Shown: positions 54,420-63,834, counted from the first letter of the stretch. The stretch is DNA of 64,000 nt from Alcanivorax sp. S6407 (GCF_023016115.1 NZ_JALKBH010000004.1:1-64000); one strand, 5' to 3'. Numbers and translations: made by a program. The notes: generated by a model from the letters alone, not told the origin.

Positions 54420-54458
54420 AAAAAAGGCCGCACCCAATCACGGACGCGGCCTCTTCAT
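54420..54458. terminator. Bidirectional terminator, epmA and hydrolase genes
   Basis: The stem AGGCCGC/GCGGCCT (54425-54431 with 54446-54452) is flanked by an A-run and a T-rich side. It sits between convergent genes. Confidence 0.6.
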
Positions 54459-54486
54459 TCACAGCATCAACAACCCGCTCCCGCGA

Positions 54487-54512
54487 GCTATTCACTGTTA
54501 ACTGTTAATTGC
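54487..54512 (-). repeat. CAGTTAA heptamer array behind the hydrolase gene
   Basis: On the minus strand, units of attaaca, gttaaca, gtgaata begin a few bases past the hydrolase TGA. Confidence 0.75.
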
Positions 54513-54517
54513 CTTCC

Positions 54518-55435
54518 TCACGCCATCGCCGGAGTCGCCACCGAATTGGCGCGGCCAGCGGTTTCGGCGATCAGCTCGCCCATACGGTCCAGCAGAGAGG
54601 GCGGGAAGTCGTGGCCCATACCCGGCAGGATAGCCAGTTTGGCGCCACGAATATGCCGTGCCGATGCCTTGCCGCCGGCGGGGCGGATCAGCGGGTCGGC
54701 GCCACCGTGGATAACGGTAGCGGGGCACTCGATTTGCTTCAGCCACGGGGTCAGGGCGCCGGTGGCGACGATACCCAGGAACTGGTTACGGATCCCCAGC
54801 GGGTTGATGCCTCGAGCCCAGCATTGGCGATAAATGTCCGCCAACTCTTCGGTGCCCTGGGGCAGAGTCCCGGCCAGCTTGCCCATCATTTCCAGACCGA
54901 AAGCGACAAACTCTTCTTCCGTTTCCACCTTGGCACGCGGTGCCACCAGTGCTTTCAGGGCGGCCGGTTTTGGCGGCGGCACCAGGCGACTGTTGTTGCT
55001 GGACATGATGGAGGTGAGCGACAGCACCCGGTCAGGATGCTTGCCCGCCATCAGCTGACTGATCATGCCCCCCATGGAAGCACCGACCAGATGGGCCCGC
55101 TCGATGGCCAGGGCATCAAGCAGCCCCACGGTGTCATCCACCATGTCATGCAGGGTATAGGGTGCATCCACGGACAGGCCCACATAGCCGCGCATGATGG
55201 CGGTGAGCGGACCATGCTTGAGGCGGCGACGGATACGCGACGATTTGCCCACATCCCGGTTATCAAAGCGAATAACCCGGTAGCCACGCTCCACCAGGCT
55301 GTCGAGCAGCGGCTCTGGCCAGAACACCATCTGGGCAGACAGTCCCATGACAAACACGATGGTTTCACCGGTCTCGGGTCCACGGCTCTCGTAAAAGAGC
55401 TCAATCCCATTGCTGGATACGGTTCCTGACTGCAT
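54518..55435 (-). CDS. Alpha/beta-fold hydrolase
   Basis: This 305-residue esterase/lipase-like enzyme has the nucleophile elbow VGASMGGMI, the acid in GGADPLI and the His in PGMGHDFP, and FDNRDVGKSS after strand 4. The substrate is unknown. It lies ahead of the TetR regulator and fad genes, in the same direction as the regulator, so a role in lipid or ester catabolism is plausible. Confidence 0.9.
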   Translation of the reverse strand: MQSGTVSSNGIELFYESRGPETGETIVFVMGLSAQMVFWPEPLLDSLVERGYRVIRFDNRDVGKSSRIRRRLKHGPLTAIMRGYVGLSVDAPYTLHDMVDDTVGLLDALAIERAHLVGASMGGMISQLMAGKHPDRVLSLTSIMSSNNSRLVPPPKPAALKALVAPRAKVETEEEFVAFGLEMMGKLAGTLPQGTEELADIYRQCWARGINPLGIRNQFLGIVATGALTPWLKQIECPATVIHGGADPLIRPAGGKASARHIRGAKLAILPGMGHDFPPSLLDRMGELIAETAGRANSVATPAMA

Positions 55436-55516
55436 GACGGGCCTCTGTTGTTTTTGTCTGGTTGGGCAACATAGAAAAGCTACTCTCCTGCCACAAGGCC
55501 CGCAACGCCGATTGGC

Positions 55517-56152
55517 CTATTCTGCTGGCGCGATGGTAATCGCCCGCCAGAGCATATCGAACAGCACACCATGCTGATCCGCCAACTGTCCTTCGCGCCC
55601 ACGCAGCAGGTGCATCTGGGAAACCCTCAGCAGCACTCCGTAAAAGAAATCCAGCAGGATCGGCGTCGCCACCCTGTCATTGAGGATCCCCTGCTCCTGC
55701 CCTTCCCGCAGGACACTGATAAACAGCCCGGATAACTGTTGCTGGGCTGGAGTGGTATCGCTGCCCCACAACCCGGGGTAGACCGAGTTGATCATCATCC
55801 GCCCCATCTCAGGGTTGCGGTCAAAGAAATCCAGCACCACCCAGAACACCTTGCTGAGCCGGTCACGAAATGTCGCGATTCCAGCAAGATGATCCAGCAT
55901 CCTCTCCGCCAATTGCTCCAGACCATGATGCAGACAGGCAGACAGCAATGCCTCCTTGCTGCCTTGCTGGTCATTTCCATAGTAACGATAGAGCGTCTGC
56001 AAACTGCATCGGGCCGCTTTTGCTACCTGCTGCAGCGTCACCTGATGAAACTCGGAGTCGGCAAACACCTGCACTGCCGCTCGCTCGATGCGGTCACGAA
56101 CCTCGGGGTTCTGACGTGACGACGGAAAAGAAGATGGGGCACTTGGCATCAT
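55517..56152 (-). CDS. TetR-family regulator of the fad cluster
   Basis: This is a repressor-type DNA-binding protein of 211 residues. The N-terminal helix-turn-helix is VTLQQVAKAARCSLQTLYRYYGN; the helical C-terminus would bind an effector, perhaps an acyl-CoA. Its own promoter region carries a GTGTAA-N6-TTACAC palindrome, and an equal site lies in front of fadI, which implies autoregulation and control of the divergent fadI-fadE genes. Two adjacent ATGs are possible starts. Confidence 0.92.
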   Translation of the reverse strand: MMPSAPSSFPSSRQNPEVRDRIERAAVQVFADSEFHQVTLQQVAKAARCSLQTLYRYYGNDQQGSKEALLSACLHHGLEQLAERMLDHLAGIATFRDRLSKVFWVVLDFFDRNPEMGRMMINSVYPGLWGSDTTPAQQQLSGLFISVLREGQEQGILNDRVATPILLDFFYGVLLRVSQMHLLRGREGQLADQHGVLFDMLWRAITIAPAE

Positions 56153-56163
56153 ATTAACTCCAC

Positions 56164-56183
56164 GGTGTAACCAATATTACACC
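56164..56183. promoter_or_regulatory. Operator 1, GTGTAA-N6-TTACAC
   Basis: GGTGTAACCAATATTACACC is a 20-bp palindrome 12 bp upstream of the TetR gene start. It has the same half-sites and spacing as operator 2. Confidence 0.75.
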
Positions 56184-56270
56184 ATCTTCACGCCACACAA
56201 GCACTACCGTTGACAGAATCCCTGCTTCTCAATAGTCTCGGCAAACCATAACATCACACGATGTCACATT

Positions 56271-56292
56271 AAGTGTAAATGAAATTACACCT
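56271..56292. promoter_or_regulatory. Operator 2, GTGTAA-N6-TTACAC
   Basis: The half-sites GTGTAA (56273-56278) and TTACAC (56285-56290) have the same 6-nt spacer and lie directly before the AGGAGG ribosome site of fadI. Confidence 0.75.
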
Positions 56293-56304
56293 TAGGAGGC
56301 GGCA

Positions 56305-57606
56305 ATGCCTGCTCGCAAAATGAAGCTTTCCGGACGCGGCGGCCGCGTCGCGATTGTTGACGGTGTACGCACGCCATTTGCCCGGATCGCCACCCATTAC
56401 CGGGATCTCAACGCCATCGACCTGGGCGCTATGGCAGTGAAGGAATTGATGTCCCGCAACAATCTGGGTCAGCAGGACATTGAGCAACTGGTCTTCGGCA
56501 TGACAGTGATGATCCCCGAGGCCCCCTTCATTGCCCGGGAAATTGCTCTGGCGCTGGGGATGGACACCGTCGACGCCTATTCCATCACGCGGGCCTGTGC
56601 CACCAGTTTTCAGACCACCGCCAGCGCGGCAGACAATATCGTGGCGGGCTACACCGACATCGCCATCGCCGGCGGCACAGATTCCACCTCCTGCGCCCGG
56701 GTGCCCCTGTCTGCAGAGTTCAGCGCGGTGCTCCGTGACGTGAGTTTTGCCAAAACAGTGAAAGACCGCATCAAACTGCTGAGACAGCTTAAAGCACGCG
56801 ACCTGCTTCCCCAGGCCCCTTCCATCACCGAGTACTCGGTGGGCGAGACCATGGGCGAAAGCACCGAGAAGATGGTGAAGAAATGGCAGGTGGGTCGTGA
56901 CGAGCAGGACGATCTGGCCCACGCCTCACACAGCAATGCGGCCCGCGCCTGGGCGGAAGGCCGGCTGGACAAGCAGGTAATGACCGTGCAACTGCCCAAT
57001 GGCCAGAACCTGAAAGATGACAACCTGGTCCGCAAACAATCAGAGCGCGCCAGCTACAGCAAGCTCAATCCGGTGTTTGACCGGGAAAGCGGCAGCGTCA
57101 CCGCGGGCAACAGCAGCCCCCTCACCGATGGCGCAGGGGCACTACTGATGATGAGCGAAAAGAAAGCCGCCGCCCTGGGCTACACCCCACTCGGCTTCAT
57201 TCGCTCCTACGCCTTTGCCGCGCGCACACCGCAAGAGGATTTGTTGATGGGCCCGGTACTGGCCGCTCCCATGGCCATGACCCGCGCCGGTCTGTCTCTG
57301 GATGACCTGACGCTCATCGACATGCACGAAGCCTTCGCCGGACAAGTGGCCTGCAACCTGCGCGGCCTGGCCGACGATGACTATGTCCGCAGCCAGACCG
57401 GCCTGGCAGCCCTGGGCGAGGTGGACCGCAGCAAGCTCAACGTTAACGGCGGCTCCATCGCTTACGGTCACCCGTTTGGCGCCACCGGCGCACGGGTCAT
57501 CAGCCAGGCCCTTTATGAACTGCAACGTCGCGGTGGCGGCCTTGCCCTGACCACGGCCTGCGCCGCAGGCGGTATAGGCGCCGCCATGGTGCTGGAAAGC
57601 GAATAA
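56305..57606 (+). CDS. fadI: Acetyl-CoA acyltransferase FadI (thiolase)
   Basis: FadI cleaves 3-ketoacyl-CoA in the last step of beta-oxidation. The 433 residues have the acyl-accepting Cys98 (TRACATSFQ), the His in YGHPFGATG and the second Cys in TTACAAGGIG. The opening VAIVDGVRTPFARIATHYRDL is typical of FadI rather than FadA. AGGAGG precedes the ATG. It is first in the fadI-fadE pair, with operator 2 overlapping its leader. Confidence 0.95.
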   Translation: MPARKMKLSGRGGRVAIVDGVRTPFARIATHYRDLNAIDLGAMAVKELMSRNNLGQQDIEQLVFGMTVMIPEAPFIAREIALALGMDTVDAYSITRACATSFQTTASAADNIVAGYTDIAIAGGTDSTSCARVPLSAEFSAVLRDVSFAKTVKDRIKLLRQLKARDLLPQAPSITEYSVGETMGESTEKMVKKWQVGRDEQDDLAHASHSNAARAWAEGRLDKQVMTVQLPNGQNLKDDNLVRKQSERASYSKLNPVFDRESGSVTAGNSSPLTDGAGALLMMSEKKAAALGYTPLGFIRSYAFAARTPQEDLLMGPVLAAPMAMTRAGLSLDDLTLIDMHEAFAGQVACNLRGLADDDYVRSQTGLAALGEVDRSKLNVNGGSIAYGHPFGATGARVISQALYELQRRGGGLALTTACAAGGIGAAMVLESE

Positions 57607-57658
57607 CCCGCTGACAGCCGGCATTACGTCGCTGTCACCCATCTAGAGGAACCAACGC

Positions 57659-59962
57659 ATGTACAAGCAATTGATGAACTGGATGCGGGAAAACAAGATC
57701 CTCCCGCAGATTTCCGATACCGAACGCCAGGCGCTGGAAGCTGGCGATGTCTGGATTGATGGTCAGTTTTTTGGCGGCAACGTGGATTTCGAAAGCATCC
57801 TCGCCGAAAACTATGACCAGCTGCCCGAGCACGAACAGGCATTCATCGATGGTCCGGTGGAAGAGCTGCTCAAGATGGCAGACAGCTACGAGCTGTCCCG
57901 CACCCGCAAGCTGCCGGACGAGCTTTTCACATTCATGGCTGACAACGGCTTCTTTGCCATGCAGATCGCCAAAGAGTACGGCGGCATGCCCATGTCCACC
58001 CAGGCCAAGTCCTGCATCATGGCCCGGGTCAGCTCCCACTCCGGCCTGCTTAGCGCCATGGTGGTCATCCCCAACTCCCTGGGCGCCGCCGAACTGCTGG
58101 GCCATTACGGCACGGATCAGCAGAAAAGCTATTACCTGCCCAAGCTGGCCAAGGGCGAATTCATCCCCTGCTTCGGCCTGACCGAACCCACCGCCGGGTC
58201 CGATGCTGCCTCCCTGAAAGCAGAAGGGGTGGTATTCAGGGATGACGATGGCGAGGTGAAGTTCAAACTGAACTTCCGCAAGCGCTACATCACCCTGGCT
58301 CCGGTGGCCAATCTGATTTCCCTGGCAGTACGCCTGCAGGATCCGGACAACCTGCTGGGCAAAGGGCAAGAACCCGGTATCACTGTGGTCCTGATCGAGA
58401 AAGGTGCCAAGGGCACTGAAGGTCTGCACATTGGCGATCACCATCAACCCATCGGCGAACACTTTCCCAATGGCCCCATCGTCGGCCGCGACGTGATCGT
58501 ACCAGCGGGCAATGTGCTGGGCGGTGTGGAATACACCGGCATGGGCTGGAAGATGCTCATGGAAGCGCTGGCAGGGGGCCGCATGGTGTCACTGCCCGCC
58601 ACCGGCGTTTGTGGCGTACGCCACGGCGCCATGATCGCCGGCGCCTACTCCATGGTGCGACAGCAGTTCGGCATTCCGGTCGGCCGCATGGAAGGGGTCG
58701 AGCACAAGATTGGCAAGGCTGCAGGCATGACCTACGCCTTCGATGCCGCCCGAGTATTCGGCTGCTCCGCCGTGGACAACGGCATCCAGCCTCCGGTGAT
58801 GTCCGCCGTCATGAAAGCCTACTCCACAGAGATGGGCCGGGAGATCGGCACCGATGCCATGGATGTGACTGCTGGCTACGGCGTCATGCAGGGCCCCAAT
58901 AACACCATGGGCCGCCTGTATAATTCCGCCCCCGTGAGCGTCACGGTGGAAGGGGCCAACATCATGACCCGCACCCTGATGATCTTTGGCCAGGGCGCCA
59001 CCCGCTGTCACCCCTACGCTTACAAGGTTGTCCAGGCGGTGGAAAACGACGACACCACCAGCTTCCGCAACAACCTCAATGGCTGGATGATCCAGTTCCT
59101 GCTCGGCGTTGTGATGACTATCGTGCGCGGCGTTACCCGTGGCTTCTTTACCGTAAAAGTACCCAACGTGGCACCCCAGACCAAAAGCATCTATCGCCGT
59201 CTCGGTTGGGCGGCCACCCGCTTTGGCCTGCTCACCAATCTGGCCATGTTCTTCCTGGGCAGCAAGCTGAAGGCGCGCGGCAACCTCACCGGCCGCTATG
59301 CCGATGCAGTCGCCTGGTTGTACATCACCACTTCCGCCCTGCGCCGTTATGAGGCGGAAGGCCGCAAAGCCGAAGATCTGGCGCTGGTGCAATACGCCGG
59401 GGAATACGGCCTCACCCAGATCCAGCAAGCCTTCGAAGGCATCTACGAAAACTTTGATGGTCCGGTGGGTGTGCTCCTGAAAACCCTTGGCCGCATCGGT
59501 CTGGGACTTAACCCGCTGGCCAAACTGCCCAACGACCAGCTGAGCCACAAGGCGGCTCTGGCCCTGCAAAGTTACGGGGATCAGTACAAGCGCCTGGTTG
59601 GCGGCAACTACATGCCTGAAGAGAGTGACCAGGGGCTGGGCCGCCTGCTCAAGGCCTTCCGCCTGACCACTGAAGCCGAGCCGGTACGCAACAAGATCCG
59701 CGCCGCACAGAAGGCGCGCAAGCTCGGCCGCGGCAAGGTGGAAGAGCTGGCCGCTGACGCAGCGAAGCAGGGCGTCATCAGCGAGGCGGAACTGGCCCTG
59801 CTCAATGAGGCGACGGCCGCCTGCCTGCAAGCCATCGAAGTCGACGTTTTCACCAAGGATGAGTACTACGGTGCAGGCGGGATCCCCGCCATGAGCGCCA
59901 CTGGTGATGGCGGTGCGAAGCCCGCTTCAGACCCCCCCCTGGCCAAGGCTGCCGGGGAATAG
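57659..59962 (+). CDS. fadE: Acyl-CoA dehydrogenase FadE
   Basis: FadE is an FAD-dependent dehydrogenase that starts each beta-oxidation round. The 767-residue protein is of the long FadE type with the C-terminal DUF1974 extension (from about 510). It shows PCFGLTEPTAGSDAASLKAEG (FAD/substrate region), FGIPVGRMEGVEHKIGKAAG and NTMGRLYNSAPVSVTVEGANI. A clear AGAGG precedes the ATG, 52 bp after fadI. Confidence 0.95.
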   Translation: MYKQLMNWMRENKILPQISDTERQALEAGDVWIDGQFFGGNVDFESILAENYDQLPEHEQAFIDGPVEELLKMADSYELSRTRKLPDELFTFMADNGFFAMQIAKEYGGMPMSTQAKSCIMARVSSHSGLLSAMVVIPNSLGAAELLGHYGTDQQKSYYLPKLAKGEFIPCFGLTEPTAGSDAASLKAEGVVFRDDDGEVKFKLNFRKRYITLAPVANLISLAVRLQDPDNLLGKGQEPGITVVLIEKGAKGTEGLHIGDHHQPIGEHFPNGPIVGRDVIVPAGNVLGGVEYTGMGWKMLMEALAGGRMVSLPATGVCGVRHGAMIAGAYSMVRQQFGIPVGRMEGVEHKIGKAAGMTYAFDAARVFGCSAVDNGIQPPVMSAVMKAYSTEMGREIGTDAMDVTAGYGVMQGPNNTMGRLYNSAPVSVTVEGANIMTRTLMIFGQGATRCHPYAYKVVQAVENDDTTSFRNNLNGWMIQFLLGVVMTIVRGVTRGFFTVKVPNVAPQTKSIYRRLGWAATRFGLLTNLAMFFLGSKLKARGNLTGRYADAVAWLYITTSALRRYEAEGRKAEDLALVQYAGEYGLTQIQQAFEGIYENFDGPVGVLLKTLGRIGLGLNPLAKLPNDQLSHKAALALQSYGDQYKRLVGGNYMPEESDQGLGRLLKAFRLTTEAEPVRNKIRAAQKARKLGRGKVEELAADAAKQGVISEAELALLNEATAACLQAIEVDVFTKDEYYGAGGIPAMSATGDGGAKPASDPPLAKAAGE

Positions 59963-60135
59963 CAACAACCGGGCAGGCGGCGCACCTGTGCCCCTGCCCT
60001 TCCTGCCCCAGCTCTCATTCTCCCCTCCTGAACTGAGCGATGACGGTCTGGCCCGATCATCCCTGCCATTCAACGATTCGTACAGTTAGGGTTAGGCTCA
60101 ACCTGATCGAATCAGAACAACACAACGGACTACAC

Positions 60136-61029
60136 ATGAGCATCCAGGCCACTCTGATCAAGGCAGTTACCCGCCGGACCATCAAGCGCTACGGTCTCGA
60201 CGAAGAACAGCTGGTGCGCCATCTGCGCAAGGTCTTCAACAATTCTCCCTCCCTGACCCTGATGCCTTTTGGCGTCAAACTGAACAAGGTCAACCAGCCC
60301 GGCTTCGAGGGAGATCGTCTCAGTGTCAGCGACCCGCAGATGACGGTGCTCTATATCCATGGCGGCGCCTACATTGGCGGGGTCACCAAGACCTATCACA
60401 ACATGGCGGCGCGGCTGGCCAAGCAGCTGAAAGGCGAGGTTTACCTGGCCACCTACCCGTTCGCTCCGGAGCACCCGTTCCCGGCGGCCACCGATCGGGT
60501 GATGGAGGCCTACGAGTACCTGCTGGGGCTGGGCAAGGCCCCTGAGGATATCGTCATCGCTGGCGACTCCGCCGGCGGCGGCCTGACCCTGGCGACCCTG
60601 CTACGCATTCGCGACCAGGGGCTACCGCAGCCGCGTTGTGCTGTGACCTTTTCTCCGGGCAGCAACTGCTTTCCCGAAGACAGCATTCTGGATGCACTGG
60701 ACCCCAGCGACGCCATGCTTTCCGCGGATATCATCCGCACCGTGATCGATATCTATGTGCCGGATCCGGCACAGCGCAGCAACCCCTACGCCTCTCCCTG
60801 TCTGGGGGACTACAGCGGTATCTGCCCACTGATGATCACGGTCAGCACCGACGAAGTGCTCTACTCCGATGCCAAGCGCGTCCGGGATGCGGCACAGAAA
60901 AGCGGGGTGGAAGTGGAATGGCTGGAGCGGGGCGGCTTGTTCCATGTCTGGCCGGTAATGACGCCCCTGCTGCCGGAAGCGCGTCAGGACCTGAAAAAGG
61001 TCAGCGCCTTTATCCGCCGTCACGGCTGA
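60136..61029 (+). CDS. Alpha/beta hydrolase, hormone-sensitive-lipase type
   Basis: This 297-residue esterase/lipase has the oxyanion motif HGGAY, the nucleophile GDSAGGG, the acid near VSTDEVLYSDA and the His in GLFHVWPV. These are marks of family IV (HSL) esterases. I start at MSIQATLIKAV. The ribosome site is weak, but the longer frame is not protein-like. It lies 170 bp behind fadE and probably releases fatty acids for the cluster. Confidence 0.9.
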   Translation: MSIQATLIKAVTRRTIKRYGLDEEQLVRHLRKVFNNSPSLTLMPFGVKLNKVNQPGFEGDRLSVSDPQMTVLYIHGGAYIGGVTKTYHNMAARLAKQLKGEVYLATYPFAPEHPFPAATDRVMEAYEYLLGLGKAPEDIVIAGDSAGGGLTLATLLRIRDQGLPQPRCAVTFSPGSNCFPEDSILDALDPSDAMLSADIIRTVIDIYVPDPAQRSNPYASPCLGDYSGICPLMITVSTDEVLYSDAKRVRDAAQKSGVEVEWLERGGLFHVWPVMTPLLPEARQDLKKVSAFIRRHG

Positions 61030-61156
61030 CTACTTAAAAATCGGCAAAAGGGTAAACACCACAGACAGAATCGGTCATTGCAGGCATTTCGGGGGCAGCG
61101 TCTACTGACACAAAAGCGCGCCCCGGAATGCGCACCAATGACAAAAGGAGGCGGCG

Positions 61157-62386
61157 ATGACCGAATGGCCTCGCATCAAGCCCACGGATTACTGTAACGA
61201 AGATCTGCCACAGCTGGTCCAGCCCTGGTGGCAAACCCTGCCGCGTTACTTTCATGCCCTGCCCGATCACTTTCTGGCGGATAACGATACCCGCTGGCGG
61301 ATCGACTACACCGCCACCCTGGATACCGTAGCCCGCACCGGGCTGGCCTGTATGGCAGGGGCGGCGGCATTGCCCGCCAGCCTCAATGTTCGTGAACAGA
61401 AAGAAGAGCGGCAACGGGTACGCTTTTATGAATCGTTTCTGGACGCAGGCGATCCCCATGCGTTCTTCACACCGCCCGAACAGCAACCCGCCATCCGCTA
61501 TGCGCCGGTATCCGGCTACCATTTCCAGCCGGAAGATGGACAGGCCAGCACGCTCAGTTTCCAGTCACCTTTCGAGCCGAAAAATCCGGCTCTGCGTGAG
61601 CGCTATCTGGCCCACACCCGCAATCGCACGGCCTGGGCCCAGTACTGGAGACATGATGGCAAACCCCGCCCGACCCTGATCATGATCCACGGTTTCGTGG
61701 CCGATCCCTACTGGCTGAACACCCGCTGGCTGGCCCTGCCCTGGTTCTACAAGCAGGGCTTCGATGTGCTGCTCTATACCCTGCCCTTCCATGGCCGACG
61801 CAAGGGCCCGCTGGCACCGTTCAGTGGTGCCCAGTTCTTCAGCCAGGGCATGGCCATGCTTAACGAAACCTTTGCCCATGCCATCCATGACCTGCGCATC
61901 TTCATGAGCCACCTGCGCGACGGCGGCACCCCTGCCATGGGCGCCACCGGTATCTCTCTGGGTGGCTACACCACCGGCCTGCTGTCTTCTCTGGAAAAGG
62001 ATCTGGCCTTTGCCATCCCTAATGTGCCGCTGGTCACGATCATGGATCTGATGAAAAGCTGGTTCCCGGTGAACCTGCAATTCCCGCTGTTTCACAAGGT
62101 CTACGACACGGATCTGGCCGGACTGCGCAAGCTCACCGCCCTGCATTCGCCACTCACCTGGCCCTGCCAGGTACCCAAATCGGGACGCATGATCATCGGT
62201 GGCGCCGGCGACCGCTTCGCGCCGCCCAAGCACACCGACCTGCTGCGCCAGCACTGGGATGACTGCCACGTGCACTGGTTCCCCGGCAACCACATGCTGC
62301 ACCTGGATCAGGGCTGTTATCTCAGAACCATGCGGGATTTCATGCGCGATGCGCTGGAAGAGAAGTCGGTGAAATTGAGCGCGTAG
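61157..62386 (+). CDS. Alpha/beta hydrolase, ABHD18-like
   Basis: This 409-residue protein has PTLIMIHGFVADPYW, LPFHGRRKGPLAPFSG, the nucleophile GATGISLGGYTTGLL and a His near WFPGNHMLHLDQG. The shape matches the ABHD18/DUF2048-type hydrolases, of uncertain substrate. A strong AGGAGG precedes the ATG. It follows the HSL-type esterase gene and may be in the same transcript. Confidence 0.85.
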   Translation: MTEWPRIKPTDYCNEDLPQLVQPWWQTLPRYFHALPDHFLADNDTRWRIDYTATLDTVARTGLACMAGAAALPASLNVREQKEERQRVRFYESFLDAGDPHAFFTPPEQQPAIRYAPVSGYHFQPEDGQASTLSFQSPFEPKNPALRERYLAHTRNRTAWAQYWRHDGKPRPTLIMIHGFVADPYWLNTRWLALPWFYKQGFDVLLYTLPFHGRRKGPLAPFSGAQFFSQGMAMLNETFAHAIHDLRIFMSHLRDGGTPAMGATGISLGGYTTGLLSSLEKDLAFAIPNVPLVTIMDLMKSWFPVNLQFPLFHKVYDTDLAGLRKLTALHSPLTWPCQVPKSGRMIIGGAGDRFAPPKHTDLLRQHWDDCHVHWFPGNHMLHLDQGCYLRTMRDFMRDALEEKSVKLSA

Positions 62387-62398
62387 GGAATCGGGAAC

Positions 62399-62495
62399 GA
62401 GTTGCGAGTTGCGAGTTGCGAGTTGCGAAGATCAAAACCTGGGCATGCTCAACTCGCCAGTTTTTTTGCCTTTCGAAACTCGCTTCTCGCCACTC
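62399..62495. repeat. Inverted pair of GAGTTNC heptamer arrays
   Basis: Four near-identical gagttgc units (62399-62427) with the tail gaagatcaaaa face an inverted array at 62471-62495 (cgaaactcgcttctcgccac). The spacer 62387-62571 holds no gene. Confidence 0.8.
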
Positions 62496-62571
62496 GCTTG
62501 CGAGGCGCTTTTAACTCCGCGCTGCCGCCCGGGTCGACATGCATCCCACAGCGGCTTCGTCGCAGGGCGAA

Positions 62572-63204
62572 TCAGCCTTCCTGCTTGTCGGTCTTGAACA
62601 GGGCGGCGGTGCCGGCGCCGCAGGAGACCACGGTTTTCATCATGCTTTCCACGCCGATTTCCGGGTGCAGTTCCACCAGGCTTTCTTCCACGTGATAAAT
62701 AAAACCACTGGTGGGGTTCGGACCCGTGGGAACGAACACGGTAACGTGACCGTCCGCATGGCGGGACGTCACCAGAGCGGTCACTGAAACATCCACCTGC
62801 CTACCATACAACCACACCCGCGCCACCTCACCACGACTGAACGGGCTGTCGCTGCTGTTGCCCATCAGCTGGGCGATCACTTCGCGCACCGTCACATAAC
62901 CGGGCAGCCGGCTCATGACATTTTCTTCCCACTGCTGCCACAGCCAGCTGCCCAGCCGGGTGGCCACCAGGGTCCCGACCAGAAAACACAGCACCAGCAC
63001 TGCCAGAAACGCCAGCCAGTCCGCCACGAACTTGGGTAGCCCGAAGGCACTGATGAACACCGAGGTGAACGGCGCAATCATCTCCGTCACCGTCTGATAG
63101 ATCCAGCGGAAGAAGAACACGATGATGGAAATCGGCAGCAGGATGGTCAGGCCACCCAGCAGGGACTTGCGGATAAAGAACCAGACACGTCGATTGGCGG
63201 TCAT
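62572..63204 (-). CDS. DUF502 membrane protein
   Basis: This 210-residue inner-membrane protein has two hydrophobic segments (LLGGLTILLPISIIVFFF; WLAFLAVLVLCFLVGTLV) and a soluble C-terminal half with VTVFVPTGPNPTSGFIYHV, the DUF502 signature. Function is unknown. I start at MTANRRVWF; an ATG three codons earlier is close behind AGAGGA and is also possible. It may be cotranscribed with greB. Confidence 0.9.
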   Translation of the reverse strand: MTANRRVWFFIRKSLLGGLTILLPISIIVFFFRWIYQTVTEMIAPFTSVFISAFGLPKFVADWLAFLAVLVLCFLVGTLVATRLGSWLWQQWEENVMSRLPGYVTVREVIAQLMGNSSDSPFSRGEVARVWLYGRQVDVSVTALVTSRHADGHVTVFVPTGPNPTSGFIYHVEESLVELHPEIGVESMMKTVVSCGAGTAALFKTDKQEG

Positions 63205-63256
63205 GGAAAGCATATTCCTCTGTTCACAGGGTGGAAATTGTCTCGGCAATCTCCGC

Positions 63257-63298
63257 CGGCAATGGCGGAGATGGGCTCACGCCCATTTCCGCCCTACG
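63257..63298. repeat. GGCGGAAAT/ATTTCCGCC palindrome
   Basis: This is a palindromic unit ending GCCCATTTCCGCCCTACG between greB and the DUF502 gene. It is the same family as at 20055-20091 and 42650-42698. Confidence 0.6.
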
Positions 63299-63299
63299 T

Positions 63300-63803
63300 T
63301 TAGGTTTCGGCGTACCAGATACGGTTGATGAAAAGACAACGCTCGCCCACCGGGGTTCGCACTTCCACTTCGTCATCCACCTGCTTCTTGAGCAAGGCCC
63401 GTGCCAGTGGCGCATCAATACTGATATAGCCCCTGGCAGAATCGGTTTCGTCCGGCCCCACCAGGCGATAGGTTTCCAGCTCGCCAGCCTCGTTTTCCAG
63501 TTCCACCCAGGCACCAAAAAACACCTTGCTCTGATCTTCCGGCAAGCGGTCCACCACGGTCATGTCGTCCAGCCGCTTGCTGAGAAAGCGCACCCGCCGA
63601 TCTATCTCGCGCAGCTGCTTTTTCCCGTAGATGTATTCAGCGTTCTCGGAGCGGTCGCCCTGGGCTGCGGCCTCCTGCACAGCCTGGGTAACCTCGGGGC
63701 GCTTGACCTTCCACAGGTACTGCAGCTCATCGTTGAGGGTCTTGTAGCCCTCCGCAGTAATGTATTTGGAGGCGGGTTTGCCCTTTGGTCGCCAACGGCC
63801 CAT
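63300..63803 (-). CDS. greB: Transcription elongation factor GreB
   Basis: GreB stimulates RNA cleavage by backtracked RNA polymerase. The 167-residue product has the N-terminal coiled coil with ITAEGYKTLNDELQYL, GDRSENAEYIYGKKQLREID (the acidic tip) and the FKBP-like C-domain (VFFGAWVELENE; YISIDAPLARALL). The KxxKRR-like basic N-terminus (RPKGKPASKYIT) favours GreB over GreA. Confidence 0.97.
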   Translation of the reverse strand: MGRWRPKGKPASKYITAEGYKTLNDELQYLWKVKRPEVTQAVQEAAAQGDRSENAEYIYGKKQLREIDRRVRFLSKRLDDMTVVDRLPEDQSKVFFGAWVELENEAGELETYRLVGPDETDSARGYISIDAPLARALLKKQVDDEVEVRTPVGERCLFINRIWYAET

Positions 63804-63834
63804 GCCCTACACCTCGACTCTCACACTTCGGCTC

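Noticed and set aside
4312-62495. CRISPR array
   Set aside because: The repeats are 7-nt degenerate units or palindromes, not regularly spaced 25-40-nt repeats with unique spacers, and no cas gene is present.
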